This document shows, in pieces, positions 8,951-17,044 of a DNA stretch of 64,000 bases. Below the pieces are notes generated by a model. It ran no database searches, was not told where the DNA came from, and was given only the letters and a program-made list of their open reading frames with translations. Source of the stretch: Roseicella sp. DB1501 (GTDB lineage Bacteria; Pseudomonadota; Alphaproteobacteria; Acetobacterales; Acetobacteraceae); contig NZ_JABFHG010000005.1 of NCBI RefSeq assembly GCF_013112485.1, positions 124,001 to 188,000 on the forward strand, in the 5' to 3' direction. Each line of letters begins with the position of its first letter. The first letter of the stretch is position 1. Both the position numbers and the translations under genes were made by a program.

Positions 8951-10189
8951 TTGGCGAGGCGAAGCGGGGCCGGGCGGGGCGACCCGGCGGCGGGCTGGCT
9001 CGGCGGTCTCACGGCCGCGCTGCTGGCGACGACGGCGGCGCAGGCCCTGGCGACGCTCACCGTCTTCGCCCTGCCGGTGCTGGCGCCGATCGTGGCGCCC
9101 GATCTCGGCGTGGCGCCGCACTGGATCGGCTGGCAGGTGGCTGCGGTTTACCTCGCTGCCAGCGCCACCTCCATGCTCTCGGCCGGGGCGCTGCGCCGCC
9201 ATGGCTCGGCGCGCTGCACGCAACTCGCCCTCGCCGCCGCGGCGCTGGCCTGCCTGCTGGTGCCGCTCGCCGGGCTGCCCGGCACGCTGATCGGCGCGGC
9301 GCTGACCGGCTTCGGCTACGGCCTGACCAATCCGGCCGCGACGGAGGTGCTGGCACGGCTCGCCCCGGCCCGGCGGCGCAACATGGTCTTCGCGGTGAAG
9401 CAGACCGGCGTGCCGATCGGCGGCGCCCTGGCCGGGCTGCTGCTGCCCTCGCTCGCCGAGGCGCTGGGCTGGCGCGGCGCCCTGCTCGCCCTGGCCGCGC
9501 TGCTGCTTCTCGCCGCCCTTGCCGCCGGCCTGTTCCATCACCCCTGGGCAGCGGAACGCGAGGCCGGGGCGGCGCTGCCGCGCGGCGCCGGCGGCGGCTG
9601 GCGGGCGCTGCGGGAGCAGCCGGGCATGGCCGGGCTCGCCGCCATCTCCGGCCTCTATTCCGGCTTCCAGCTCGCCCTCGGCTCGATGACCGTGGCGATG
9701 TTGGTCGAGGAGGCAGGCTGGAGCCCGGTCGCCGCCGGGCTGGTCGCAGCGGTGACCCAGGCGGTGGGCGCCGCGGCGCGGCTGTTCTGGGGCGCCGTCG
9801 CCGATCGCTGGCGGGACGGGATGCGCACGCTCGCGGTGATCGGCACCATCACCCTGGCCGGGGGTGTGCTGCTGCCCTTCATCCCGAGCTGGCCGCCGGC
9901 GGCGGTGATCGCCCTCTTCGTGCTGCTCGGCGGCAGCGCCACCGGCTGGAACGGCGTGCTGATGGCCGAGGCGGCCCGGCTGGCCGCGCCCGGCCGCGCC
10001 GGCGAGGCGACCGGCGGCGTGCTCGCCGTCGCCTTCGCCGGCGTCGTCGTCGGCCCCTCGCTGCTCGGGTTGTTGGTGGGCGCGGTCGGCTCCTATGCCC
10101 TCGCCTTCGCGGCGTTGGCCGGGCTGCCGGCGCTCGGCGCGCTGATCGCTTGGCGCGGGCGGGCGCAGCGCCGGCCGCCGGATCGCTGA
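8951..10189 (+). CDS. MFS transporter
   Basis: A 412-aa major facilitator with about 12 hydrophobic segments in two halves, separated by a hydrophilic loop (near REQPGMAGL). The first half shows the G-x3-D/R-type loop after TM2 and FGYGLTNPAATEVLARLAPARRRNMVFAVKQTGVPIGGALAG around TM4-5, a segment found in the NarK/cyanate-like branch; the second half has WGAVADRWRDG, the repeat of motif A. Start is uncertain: TTG 8951 is the only start-like codon before the first span. It begins 16 bp after the SDR stop and is likely co-transcribed; the substrate may be an organic acid of the same pathway, but this is a guess. Confidence 0.82.
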   Translation: MARRSGAGRGDPAAGWLGGLTAALLATTAAQALATLTVFALPVLAPIVAPDLGVAPHWIGWQVAAVYLAASATSMLSAGALRRHGSARCTQLALAAAALACLLVPLAGLPGTLIGAALTGFGYGLTNPAATEVLARLAPARRRNMVFAVKQTGVPIGGALAGLLLPSLAEALGWRGALLALAALLLLAALAAGLFHHPWAAEREAGAALPRGAGGGWRALREQPGMAGLAAISGLYSGFQLALGSMTVAMLVEEAGWSPVAAGLVAAVTQAVGAAARLFWGAVADRWRDGMRTLAVIGTITLAGGVLLPFIPSWPPAAVIALFVLLGGSATGWNGVLMAEAARLAAPGRAGEATGGVLAVAFAGVVVGPSLLGLLVGAVGSYALAFAALAGLPALGALIAWRGRAQRRPPDR

Positions 10190-10327
10190 CCGGCCCGGCG
10201 CAGGCGGCGCGATTCACCGCCCGGCAACCACTCCGTGCGCCACCGCACAGTCGAAGCCCCCCTGTTCGGCTATGTCCTCATCGAGGACCGACCGGGCAGG
10301 CCCGCACCGATCCCAATGGAGACGCGT

Positions 10328-10831
10328 ATGGCCGATCGCAGCCTGCCCGACGCCGAAGCGCCTCGCCGCCCGCGCCGCCGCGCCCCGTCGCGCCTCTACG
10401 CCATCGCCCGCGAGCTGCCCGTGCCCTGGCTGCAGCTGCGGCGGCTGGAGGCGGCGGACCGCGCCGCCCTCGCCGCGCATCTGCGCCGGGTCGCCGCCGC
10501 GGAGCCCTGGCAGCCGCCGCTCTGCGACCCGGAAAGCCTCGCGGCCGCCGGCGCGGCGATCGATTGCTCGCGCCTGGTCGTGCTCGGCGCCATCTGCGGC
10601 CGGCGGGTCGTCGCCGCGGTCTATGCGGTGCCGGGGCATCGCGGCTGGCTGACGGCGACGAGCGAGGACCGGCGGCTGCGCGGCCGCGGGCTTGGCCCGC
10701 TGCTGCTCTCGCAGCTCGGCGAGGAGACGGTGTCCGCCCTGCCGCGCGCGGCGGAGCGGCACCTGCTGCGGCGGCTGCGCGCCCTGACCCGCTTCGCCGC
10801 GACCGCCGGACGGCTGGCGGCGACGGGCTGA
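10328..10831 (+). CDS. GNAT-like N-acetyltransferase
   Basis: About 167 aa. The central part reads like the GNAT core: a strand pair VVLGAICGRRVVAAVYAVPG, then TATSEDRRLRGRGLGPLLLSQL, where R-L-R-G-R-G-L-G is the acetyl-CoA pyrophosphate loop (Q/R-x-x-G-x-G/A). The C-terminal part is shorter than usual for the family, so substrate cannot be guessed. I start at ATG 10328, which has GGAG 8 nt upstream; ATG 10316 and GTG 10235 are in frame but less likely. The N-terminus is Arg/Pro-rich. Confidence 0.6.
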   Translation: MADRSLPDAEAPRRPRRRAPSRLYAIARELPVPWLQLRRLEAADRAALAAHLRRVAAAEPWQPPLCDPESLAAAGAAIDCSRLVVLGAICGRRVVAAVYAVPGHRGWLTATSEDRRLRGRGLGPLLLSQLGEETVSALPRAAERHLLRRLRALTRFAATAGRLAATG

Positions 10832-10958
10832 TTCCAACGGTCCTCGGGCGCCGGGCGCAATCCTCCGGTTTGCCCGGGCCGTCGCGTCGCGCCGCTACGC
10901 GTGCCCCGTCCTGAGCCTCCGACCGGTCCGCCGGTACGAGCCCGCCCGCGCCGCCCGC

Positions 10959-12188
10959 TCAGGGATCGGCCGGCGGGACCGGGGCGGCGACCACGCCGGC
11001 GGCCGAGAGGGCGGTGATCTCCGCCGCGGCATAGCCCGCCTCGGCCAGCACCTCGGCATTGTGCTCGCCCATCCGCGGCGGCTGCCGGCGCAGCGCCACC
11101 CGCTCCCGGCCGGCGCCGAATTCCAGCGGCAGTGCCGGCAGCCCGACCTCGGCGCCGCCGCCGAGCGCCGAGATCGCCGTCTGCAGCAGCCCGCCGCCGG
11201 CCAGCAGATGCGGATCCTGGAAGAGATCGGCCGGCTGGCCGACCGGCGCCCAGGAGATCCCCGCCGCCTCGCAGCGCCGCGACACCTCGGCCTGCGGCAG
11301 GGTCTCGATCACCTCCTGCAGCGCCGGCAGCAGCCAGGACCGCTCCCGCGCCCGCTGCGCGTTGGTGGCGAGGCGGGCATCGGCGGCGAGCGCCGGGAGG
11401 TCGAAGGCGGCGGTGAAGCGGGCCCATTGCTGGTCGCTGGTGACGCCGATGAAGAGCTGGCCGTCGGCGGTGCGGAAGGTGTCGTAGATGCCCCAGGCGC
11501 CGCGGCGCGCCGGCATCGGCGGCGGCGCCTCGCCGGTCGCGGCGAGGCCGGCCATGTGGCTGCCCATCAGGAAGACCGCGCTCTCGAAGAGCGAGGAGCA
11601 GACGCGCTGTCCTTCCCCGGTCCGGTCCCGCTCGCGCAGCGCGGCGAGCGTGGCGGTGACGCCGAAGACGGCGCCGAGGATGTCGATGATTGAGGCGCCG
11701 GCGCGCAGCGGCCGGCCCGGCGGCCCGGTCATGTAGGCCAGGCCGGACTGGAACTGCACCACCTCGTCGAGCGCCGGCCGGTGCTCGTAGGGGCCGGCGA
11801 GGAAGCCCTTCAGCGCCAGGTAGACCAGCCGCGGATTGACGGCGCGGAGCTGCTCCCAGCCGCAGCCGAGCCGCTCCATCGTGCCCGGCCCGTAATTCTC
11901 CAGCACGATATCGGCCGCGGCGACGAGGCGATGCGCCACCGCCAGCCCCTCCGGCCGCTTCAGGTCGAGGGCGAGGCTGCGCTTGTTGCGGTTGAAGGTG
12001 GCGAAGAAGCCGGAGGCGAAGCCCGGCAGTCGGCGGGTGTGGTCGCCCTGCGGCGCCGGCTCGACCTTGATCACGTCGGCGCCGAGATCGGCGAGCAGCA
12101 GGCCGGCGCAGGGCCCCATGATGGTATGGCTGAACTCGAGCACCCGCAGCCCGCGCAGCGGCTGCGGCCCGGCCGCGGCCTCGCTCAT
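10959..12188 (-). CDS. CaiB/BaiF (family III) CoA transferase
   Basis: A 409-aa type III CoA transferase that would move CoA between acyl-CoA and a carboxylic acid. It begins with LRGLRVLEFSHTIMGPCAGLLLADLGADVIKVEPAPQGD, the family's N-terminal signature, followed by NRNKRSLALDLKRPEG. The likely catalytic Asp lies in RPALDEVVQFQSGLAYMTG, and GASIIDILGAVFGVTATLAAL follows as usual. The start ATG (12188) overlaps the stop of the lyase gene upstream (ATGA), so the enzyme pair is made from one message: lyase first, transferase second. A plausible role is activation of a C4-C6 dicarboxylate or hydroxy acid that the lyase then cleaves. Confidence 0.9.
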   Translation of the reverse strand: MSEAAAGPQPLRGLRVLEFSHTIMGPCAGLLLADLGADVIKVEPAPQGDHTRRLPGFASGFFATFNRNKRSLALDLKRPEGLAVAHRLVAAADIVLENYGPGTMERLGCGWEQLRAVNPRLVYLALKGFLAGPYEHRPALDEVVQFQSGLAYMTGPPGRPLRAGASIIDILGAVFGVTATLAALRERDRTGEGQRVCSSLFESAVFLMGSHMAGLAATGEAPPPMPARRGAWGIYDTFRTADGQLFIGVTSDQQWARFTAAFDLPALAADARLATNAQRARERSWLLPALQEVIETLPQAEVSRRCEAAGISWAPVGQPADLFQDPHLLAGGGLLQTAISALGGGAEVGLPALPLEFGAGRERVALRRQPPRMGEHNAEVLAEAGYAAAEITALSAAGVVAAPVPPADP

Positions 12189-13144
12189 GCCGCCTGCCGG
12201 CGGAAGGCGTCGAGGCTGCCGGCGCGCAGCAGCTCGGAGGGGAGCTGGTGGCCGACGATGCGCTCGGCCATGCGCCCGACCTCGATCAGCGCATCGAGGT
12301 CGATGCCCGTGTCGATGCCCATTTCCTCGCAGAGCAGCGCCAGCTCCTCGGTGGCGATGTTGCCGGCCGCGCCCTTCTGGCCGGCGAAGGGGCAACCGCC
12401 CAGGCCCCCCGCCGTGCTGTCGAACCGCGTGACGCCGAGCCGCAGCCCGGCATGGGCATTGGCAACGGCGAGGCCGCGCGTGTCGTGCAGGTGCAGGCCG
12501 ATGCGGAGATCGGGCCAGCGCTCGCGCACCGCGCCGATGCCGCGCTCGATGCGGATCGGCGTCGCCCAGCCCATGGTGTCGGCCAGCGAGACATCGGTGA
12601 TGGTCTCGCCCGCCTCGGCGGCGAGGGCGAGGCCGTCGGCGACGGTGCGGACGACCTGCTCCGGAGAGATATCGCCCTGGTAGTTGCAGCCGAAGGCGGC
12701 CATCACCCCGATCCGGGTGACCTTGATGCCGTGCTTCCGGTGCACCGCGGTCTGCTTGCGCATCGCCTCCAGATTCTCGGCATGCGGCCGGTTCAGGTTC
12801 TTGATGGAGAAGGCGTCGGAGGCGGCGAGCGAGATGGAGCCGCCGAGGCTCAGCCGGTCGGCGAAGGCCAGTGCCCGGTTGAGGCCGTTCTCGTTGAACC
12901 AGAGCGCGGTGTAGTGGACGCCCGGCTCCGGCCGGAAGCCGCCCGCCACCGCCTCGGCATCCGCCCAGCCGGGCACCAGACGGGGGTTCACGAAGGAGCA
13001 GATCTGGATGTGGCGCAGCCCGGTCCGGGCCAGCGCCTCGATGAGGGCGATCTTCTCCGCGGTCGGGATCGGGCCGGGCTCGATCTGGAAGCCCTCGCGC
13101 GGACCCTCCTCATGGATCTCGACGGTCCGGGGAAGATCGGACAT
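12185..13144 (-). CDS. HMG-CoA lyase-family protein
   Basis: A 319-aa TIM-barrel enzyme of the HMGL-like family. Residues 12-20 (EEGPREGFQ) occupy the place of the family's GPRDG-Q metal-site motif, with Glu instead of the usual metal-binding Asp. Further marks are LHLHDTRGLAVANAHAG (metal-binding His-x-His) and DSTAGGLGGCPFAGQKGAAGN with the catalytic Cys loop. It would cleave a 3-hydroxyacyl-CoA such as HMG-CoA or citramalyl-CoA to acetyl-CoA or pyruvate products; the coupled CoA transferase favours a transferase/lyase pair for an organic acid. ATG 13144 is well placed; the upstream 178 bp separates it from the divergent crotonase gene. Confidence 0.88.
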   Translation of the reverse strand: MSDLPRTVEIHEEGPREGFQIEPGPIPTAEKIALIEALARTGLRHIQICSFVNPRLVPGWADAEAVAGGFRPEPGVHYTALWFNENGLNRALAFADRLSLGGSISLAASDAFSIKNLNRPHAENLEAMRKQTAVHRKHGIKVTRIGVMAAFGCNYQGDISPEQVVRTVADGLALAAEAGETITDVSLADTMGWATPIRIERGIGAVRERWPDLRIGLHLHDTRGLAVANAHAGLRLGVTRFDSTAGGLGGCPFAGQKGAAGNIATEELALLCEEMGIDTGIDLDALIEVGRMAERIVGHQLPSELLRAGSLDAFRRQAA

Positions 13145-13198
13145 GGCGCCCTCCGCTGGCAGATTTCGCCCGAGAGTGGCGCGCGCCGGCGGCCAGCG

Positions 13199-13245
13199 CC
13201 AGGGGTAGGACCAGGGGCAGGACCAAGGGCAAGGCCAGGGCTAGG
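13199..13245. repeat. Degenerate 12-bp tandem repeat, ~3.9 copies
   Basis: Units CCAGGGGTAGGA, CCAGGGGCAGGA, CCAAGGGCAAGG and a partial CCAGGGCTAGG follow each other in the gap between the divergent lyase and crotonase genes. Purine-rich and G-rich on the plus strand. Confidence 0.85.
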
Positions 13246-13322
13246 TGGAATCCGCCGCCCCCACCCTTGCCCGCCCCGCCCGCCGCCGGCACAAGGCAGG
13301 GAGCCAGGAGGAGACAGCCGCG

Positions 13323-14129
13323 ATGAGCGCCGCCGCGAAGACCCGGGACGAGGGCAGCCTGCCCACCCTCGAGATCACCGGCAGCCGTGCGACGCTGCGG
13401 CTCAACCGGCCGGCCGTGATGAACCGGGTGCAGCCGGAGGACATCGCCGAGATCCTGCGCCTGGTCGCCGCGGCGGAGCAGGACCCGGCGGTGCGCGTGC
13501 TGGTCATCGCCTCCTCCGGCAAGGCCTTCTCGGCCGGCGCGCATCTCGGCGACATGGCGCGCCAGGCCGAGGCCGGCGGCATCCGCGAGACCGGCGGCGC
13601 CGGCTTCGAGGACATGATCAACCGGATCGAGATGCTGACCGTGCCGACCATCGCCCGGCTGCATGGCGGGGTCTATGGCGGCAGCACCGACCTCGCCCTC
13701 GCCTGCGACTTCCGCGTCGGCACCAGCCCGGGGACGGTGATGTTCATGCCGGCGGCCAGGATCGGCGTGCATTACTACGAGAGCGGGTTGCGCCGCTACG
13801 TCTCCCGGCTCGGCCTCAACCACGCCAAGCGGCTCTTCATGTTGGCCGAGGAGCAGAGCCCGGAGGAGTTGCTGCACATCGGCTACCTGACGGATCTGGT
13901 CGCCCCCGCCGAGCTCGATGCGCGGATCGACGCCATCGCCGCCCGGCTCGGCGAGCTGGCGCCGCTCGCCGTCCAGGGGGCCAAGCGGGCGATCAACGAG
14001 ATCGGCCACGGGGCGCTGGACGTGCCGGCGCTGGAGGCCCGGATGAAGGCCGCCAAGGAGAGCGAGGACATCCGCGAGGGGCTCGCCGCCTTCAAGGAGA
14101 AGCGCAAGCCGGTCTTCCGCGGACGCTGA
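13323..14129 (+). CDS. Enoyl-CoA hydratase/isomerase family protein
   Basis: A 268-aa crotonase-fold protein. The CoA-binding oxyanion-hole segments are visible (AFSAGAHLGDM and GVYGGSTDLALACDFRVG). The two catalytic glutamates of classical hydratases seem absent: the position in GGxxELA is Asp here (GGSTDLA), and the second lies in a segment (MPAARIGVHYYESG) without the usual P-E. So it may be an isomerase, hydrolase or lyase rather than a true hydratase. ATG 13323 has a clear ribosome site (AGGAGGA); an in-frame start at 13245 lies in the spacer. It is followed 27 bp later by an FAD oxidase gene, probably one operon. Confidence 0.85.
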   Translation: MSAAAKTRDEGSLPTLEITGSRATLRLNRPAVMNRVQPEDIAEILRLVAAAEQDPAVRVLVIASSGKAFSAGAHLGDMARQAEAGGIRETGGAGFEDMINRIEMLTVPTIARLHGGVYGGSTDLALACDFRVGTSPGTVMFMPAARIGVHYYESGLRRYVSRLGLNHAKRLFMLAEEQSPEELLHIGYLTDLVAPAELDARIDAIAARLGELAPLAVQGAKRAINEIGHGALDVPALEARMKAAKESEDIREGLAAFKEKRKPVFRGR

Positions 14130-14156
14130 CGCCGCAGGCGACGGGACGAGGACAGG

Positions 14157-15269
14157 ATGGACGAAGTCGATTGCATCGTGGTCGGCGCCGGCGTGGTCGG
14201 GCTGGCGGTGGCGCGGGCCCTGGCGCTGTCCGGCCGCGAGGTGCTGGTGCTGGATGCGGCGGAGGGGATCGGCACCGAGACCTCCTCGCGCAATTCCGAG
14301 GTCATCCATGCCGGGATCTACTACCCGGCGGGCAGCCTGATGGCGCGGACCTGCGTCGCCGGCAAGCACCAGCTCTACGCCTATTGCCAGGAGCGCGGCA
14401 TCCCGCATGCCAATTGCGGCAAGCTGATCGTCGCCACCGACGAGGCCGAGGCGGAGCGGCTGGCCTCGATCCAGGCGCGCGCCGCGGCCAACGGCGTGCC
14501 CGACCTGACGCCGCTGACGCGCGAGGAGGCGCTGGCCCTCGAGCCGGAACTGCACTGCACCGCCGCCCTGCTCTCGCCCTCGACCGGCATCATCGACAGC
14601 CACGCCTATATGCTGAGCCTGCAGGGCGATGCCGAGAATGCCGGCGCCGGCTTCGTCTTCCATGCCCCGGTGCTGGGCGGGCGGGCGGTGCCGGAGGGGA
14701 TCGTCGTCGAGGTGGGCGGCGTCGAGCCGATGGCGCTCCGCTGCCGGGTGCTGGTGAACTCCGCCGGGCTGCACGCGCCGAAACTCGCCCGCGGCATCGC
14801 CGGCATGCCGAGCCAGCTCGTCCCCACCGCCTATTACGCCAAGGGCAACTACTTCACCCTCACCGGAAGGAATCCCTTCTCCCGCCTGATCTACCCGGTG
14901 CCGGTGCCGGGCGGCCTGGGGACGCATCTGACGATCGATCTCGGTGGCCAGGCGCGCTTCGGCCCGGATGTCGAATGGGTGCGGGGCCTCGATTACGAGG
15001 TCGATCCGCGGCGCGGCGACAGCTTCTACGCCGCCATCCGCCGCTACTGGCCCGGGCTGCACGACGGGGCGCTGGCGCCGGGCTATAGCGGCATCCGCCC
15101 GAAGATCGTGCCGCCCGGCGCGCCCGGGCAGGACTTCACCCCGATGGGGCCGGAGGTGCATGGTGTCCCCGGCCTGCTGCACCTGTTCGGGATCGAGAGC
15201 CCGGGGCTGACCGCCTCGCTCGCCCTCGGGGCGCTGGCGGCGGAGATGGTGGCATCCTGGGACCGGTGA
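14157..15269 (+). CDS. lhgO: FAD-dependent oxidoreductase, L-2-hydroxyglutarate oxidase/dehydrogenase-like
   Basis: A 370-aa DAO-family flavoprotein. [16 protein letters not shown] (residues ~7-22) is the FAD-binding Rossmann motif; [16 protein letters not shown] is the second FAD/substrate motif and is highly typical of LhgO, which oxidises L-2-hydroxyglutarate to 2-oxoglutarate. The C-terminus ([13 protein letters not shown] and [19 protein letters not shown]) also matches that group. The symbol is given by resemblance; other 2-hydroxy acids are possible. It follows the crotonase gene by 27 bp with a GAGGACAGG ribosome site. Together with the CoA transferase nearby, a glutarate or 2-hydroxyglutarate route is conceivable. 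Confidence 0.82.
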   Translation: MDEVDCIVVGAGVVGLAVARALALSGREVLVLDAAEGIGTETSSRNSEVIHAGIYYPAGSLMARTCVAGKHQLYAYCQERGIPHANCGKLIVATDEAEAERLASIQARAAANGVPDLTPLTREEALALEPELHCTAALLSPSTGIIDSHAYMLSLQGDAENAGAGFVFHAPVLGGRAVPEGIVVEVGGVEPMALRCRVLVNSAGLHAPKLARGIAGMPSQLVPTAYYAKGNYFTLTGRNPFSRLIYPVPVPGGLGTHLTIDLGGQARFGPDVEWVRGLDYEVDPRRGDSFYAAIRRYWPGLHDGALAPGYSGIRPKIVPPGAPGQDFTPMGPEVHGVPGLLHLFGIESPGLTASLALGALAAEMVASWDR

Positions 15270-15323
15270 CGGGCGGCCCAAGGCTCCGCAATAGTGCGAT
15301 CTGACATGGCGCTGAAACCTTGA

Positions 15324-15344
15324 CGCCTTATAAACTGTAAGGCG
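15324..15344. promoter_or_regulatory. Palindrome upstream of the HIRAN-like gene
   Basis: CGCCTTA-N7-TAAGGCG is a perfect 7-bp inverted repeat in an AT-rich stretch 20 bp upstream of the ATG at 15365. A TTGACG hexamer overlaps its left arm (15320-15325), so it may be an operator over a promoter; it could also end transcription of the preceding gene. Confidence 0.4.
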
Positions 15345-15364
15345 AAATTCTACTCGTATTTGTC

Positions 15365-15727
15365 ATGGACGCGTGCGAGAACCCGACCTGCCCGGCCGAT
15401 ATTGAAGCTCGGCCCAGAGACAGGACAGTACGCGTGCCGGACCGCTTCGACCTCTTGACCTATCTGAGCGGGGAACCTGGCCCCGACGTGGCGCATCCCC
15501 GGGTCGGCGATCCGGTCGAGCTTCGCATCCTGCAGGATGGCCGCAGCATCGAAGCCTATTCGGCCGCGGGGCAGCGCCTCGGCCGGCTGCCGCCGGCGGA
15601 GCGCGAGGCGATCGCCGGCCTGCTGCCCCCCGGCCTCGCCTCCCTCGTCGGTCAGATCGCGGCCCTGGTGCCGCGGCCGCAACTGCAGGGCGCCGGACGC
15701 ATCCATATCCGGGTCAGCGCCGACTGA
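15365..15727 (+). CDS. Small stand-alone HIRAN-like domain protein
   Basis: A 120-aa protein. From about residue 40 the order of elements matches a HIRAN domain: VGDPVELRILQDG, then a strand IEAYSAAGQRLGRLP (the family's A-I-x-V-x3-G-x-x-I-G-Y-L/I-P element), a helix with PPAEREAIAGLL, and a closing strand GRIHIRV. HIRAN domains bind 3' DNA ends when fused to helicases; free-standing bacterial versions have unknown roles. There is no catalytic domain. Start ATG 15365 is preceded by an AT-rich spacer with a palindrome. Family call is by pattern only. Confidence 0.6.
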   Translation: MDACENPTCPADIEARPRDRTVRVPDRFDLLTYLSGEPGPDVAHPRVGDPVELRILQDGRSIEAYSAAGQRLGRLPPAEREAIAGLLPPGLASLVGQIAALVPRPQLQGAGRIHIRVSAD

Positions 15728-15814
15728 CGGCAGCACGACGGGTCGTCCGCTGCCCGAGGGATGGCGGCACCCGATCCATTCCGCCCCACCTCCTTCAAGC
15801 GGGGCCGCCGGCGC

Positions 15815-15955
15815 CTACCACAGCGCCCTGAGCGTCAGCGCGAGGCCGACCCAGAGCACCGAGGAGAGCATCAGCGCCAGGCCGATGCCGCGGATGGCTT
15901 CGACCGGATAGGCGAGTTGGGCGTCCTCCTCCTGATCCGCTCCTTTTGAATACAT
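15815..15955 (-). CDS. Small single-span membrane protein (46 aa)
   Basis: Read directly from the minus strand: ATG at 15955, TAG at 15817-15815. An acidic, soluble N-terminus (MYSKGADQEEDAQLAYPVEA) is followed by a single hydrophobic helix of about 22 residues (IRGIGLALMLSSVLWVGLAL) and a short basic end. A strong ribosome site (GGGAGGA, 5-6 nt upstream of the ATG) supports translation. Base composition upstream (15956-16070) is AT-rich, as expected for divergent promoters with the exopolysaccharide operon. No family recognised; the one-helix topology suggests a membrane-complex accessory or regulator. Confidence 0.65.
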   Translation of the reverse strand: MYSKGADQEEDAQLAYPVEAIRGIGLALMLSSVLWVGLALTLRALW

Positions 15956-16201
15956 GGCGTCCTCCCGCATCGATCCAGGCCGTCAGGCCGGGTGCAACCC
16001 GTTCTTTCTCGTTACAAGCATTGCTCACACATCCTAATTCAACCGTAAATCCCTAGGCGAGGTTTGGATGCCTTACTAAGGCCGGATCGCGGAGTTGTGC
16101 GCCGCCACAATCCGGCCGCAACCACGTCGCATTCCGGCGATGCTGCCGGGTCATACCCTCGACATCGGGTTGTTCGGCTTCCGAGCCGGGAGGCCCGGCG
16201 G

Positions 16202-16972
16202 ATGGATCATCCCGGCGGCGCCCCGATGCGCTCCGGAGCGAGGAAGGACCGGCCCGCCATGCTTGGCGTCGAGCTCTGCGAACCCCTGGCCGCCGAGGCC
16301 GCGCTGGCGGCCCTGGCCGGCTCCGCCGCGACCCCGGCGCGTCCGGCCCGGCGCCATCGGCTGCGGGCCGCGGCGAAGCGGGCGATCGACCTCATCGGTG
16401 CTGGCTCGCTGCTGCTGCTGACGGCGCCGGCCTTCTTCGCGCTGGCGCTGCTGATCCGCGCCGATGGGGGCCCGGTCTTCTTCGCGCATCAGCGCATCGG
16501 CCGGCGCGGCCGCCGCTTCGGCTGCCTCAAGTTCCGCTCGATGGTGGTGGATTCCGGCGCCCGCCTCTCCGCCCTGCTCGAGTCGGACCCGGCCGCCCGC
16601 GCCGAGTGGGAGGCGACCCGCAAGCTGAAGGACGATCCGCGGGTCACCCGCATCGGCCGCTTCCTGCGCGCCTCGAGCCTCGATGAGCTGCCGCAGCTCC
16701 TCAATGTGCTGCGCGGCGAGATGAGCCTCGTCGGCCCCCGCCCGGTCGTGGCGAGCGAGCTGGCCGAGCATTACGGCGAGGCGGCTCGCGACTATCTCGC
16801 CCTCCGTCCCGGCGTCACCGGCCTGTGGCAGATCAGCGGCCGCAGCGACACGAGCTACGCGACCCGCGTCGCGCTCGACAGCCACTACGCCCGCTCGCCC
16901 TCGCTGCGGACCGATCTCGCCATCCTGCTGCGGACGCCGTTCGTGGTGCTGCTGCGCCGTGGCGCCTACTGA
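16202..16972 (+). CDS. Polyprenyl phosphate hexose-1-phosphate transferase (exopolysaccharide initiating sugar transferase)
   Basis: About 256 aa. It carries the whole bacterial sugar transferase domain: KRAIDLIGAGSLLLLTAPAFF (membrane re-entrant helix), GGPVFFAHQRIGRRGRRFGCLKFRSM, KDDPRVTRIGRFLRASSLDELPQLLNVLRGEMSLVGPRP and RPGVTGLWQISGRSDTSY. This enzyme moves hexose-1-phosphate from a UDP-sugar to undecaprenyl phosphate at the inner membrane, starting a repeat unit. The N-terminal extra helices of long WbaP/ExoY-like forms are absent. Start: ATG 16202 has GGGAGG 8-9 nt upstream; ATG 16259 (AGGAAGGA upstream) is equally possible. First gene of the exopolysaccharide operon. Confidence 0.9.
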   Translation: MDHPGGAPMRSGARKDRPAMLGVELCEPLAAEAALAALAGSAATPARPARRHRLRAAAKRAIDLIGAGSLLLLTAPAFFALALLIRADGGPVFFAHQRIGRRGRRFGCLKFRSMVVDSGARLSALLESDPAARAEWEATRKLKDDPRVTRIGRFLRASSLDELPQLLNVLRGEMSLVGPRPVVASELAEHYGEAARDYLALRPGVTGLWQISGRSDTSYATRVALDSHYARSPSLRTDLAILLRTPFVVLLRRGAY

Positions 16973-17044
16973 CCTGTCGCCCTTGACCCAAGCGGGCCCG
17001 GCTGGCACCCCCCGCCGCCCGGGCGTGCCCGGCCCTGCCGCCGG

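Noticed and set aside
12248-15088. 946-codon plus-strand frame across the lyase, crotonase and oxidase genes
   Set aside because: Covers genes on both strands in the wrong frame; no domain; shadow ORF.
15795-16028. 77-aa minus-strand frame at the small membrane protein
   Set aside because: Out of frame with the 46-aa protein, Arg/Gly-rich, no ribosome site; the 46-aa frame has both a good site and a clean helix.
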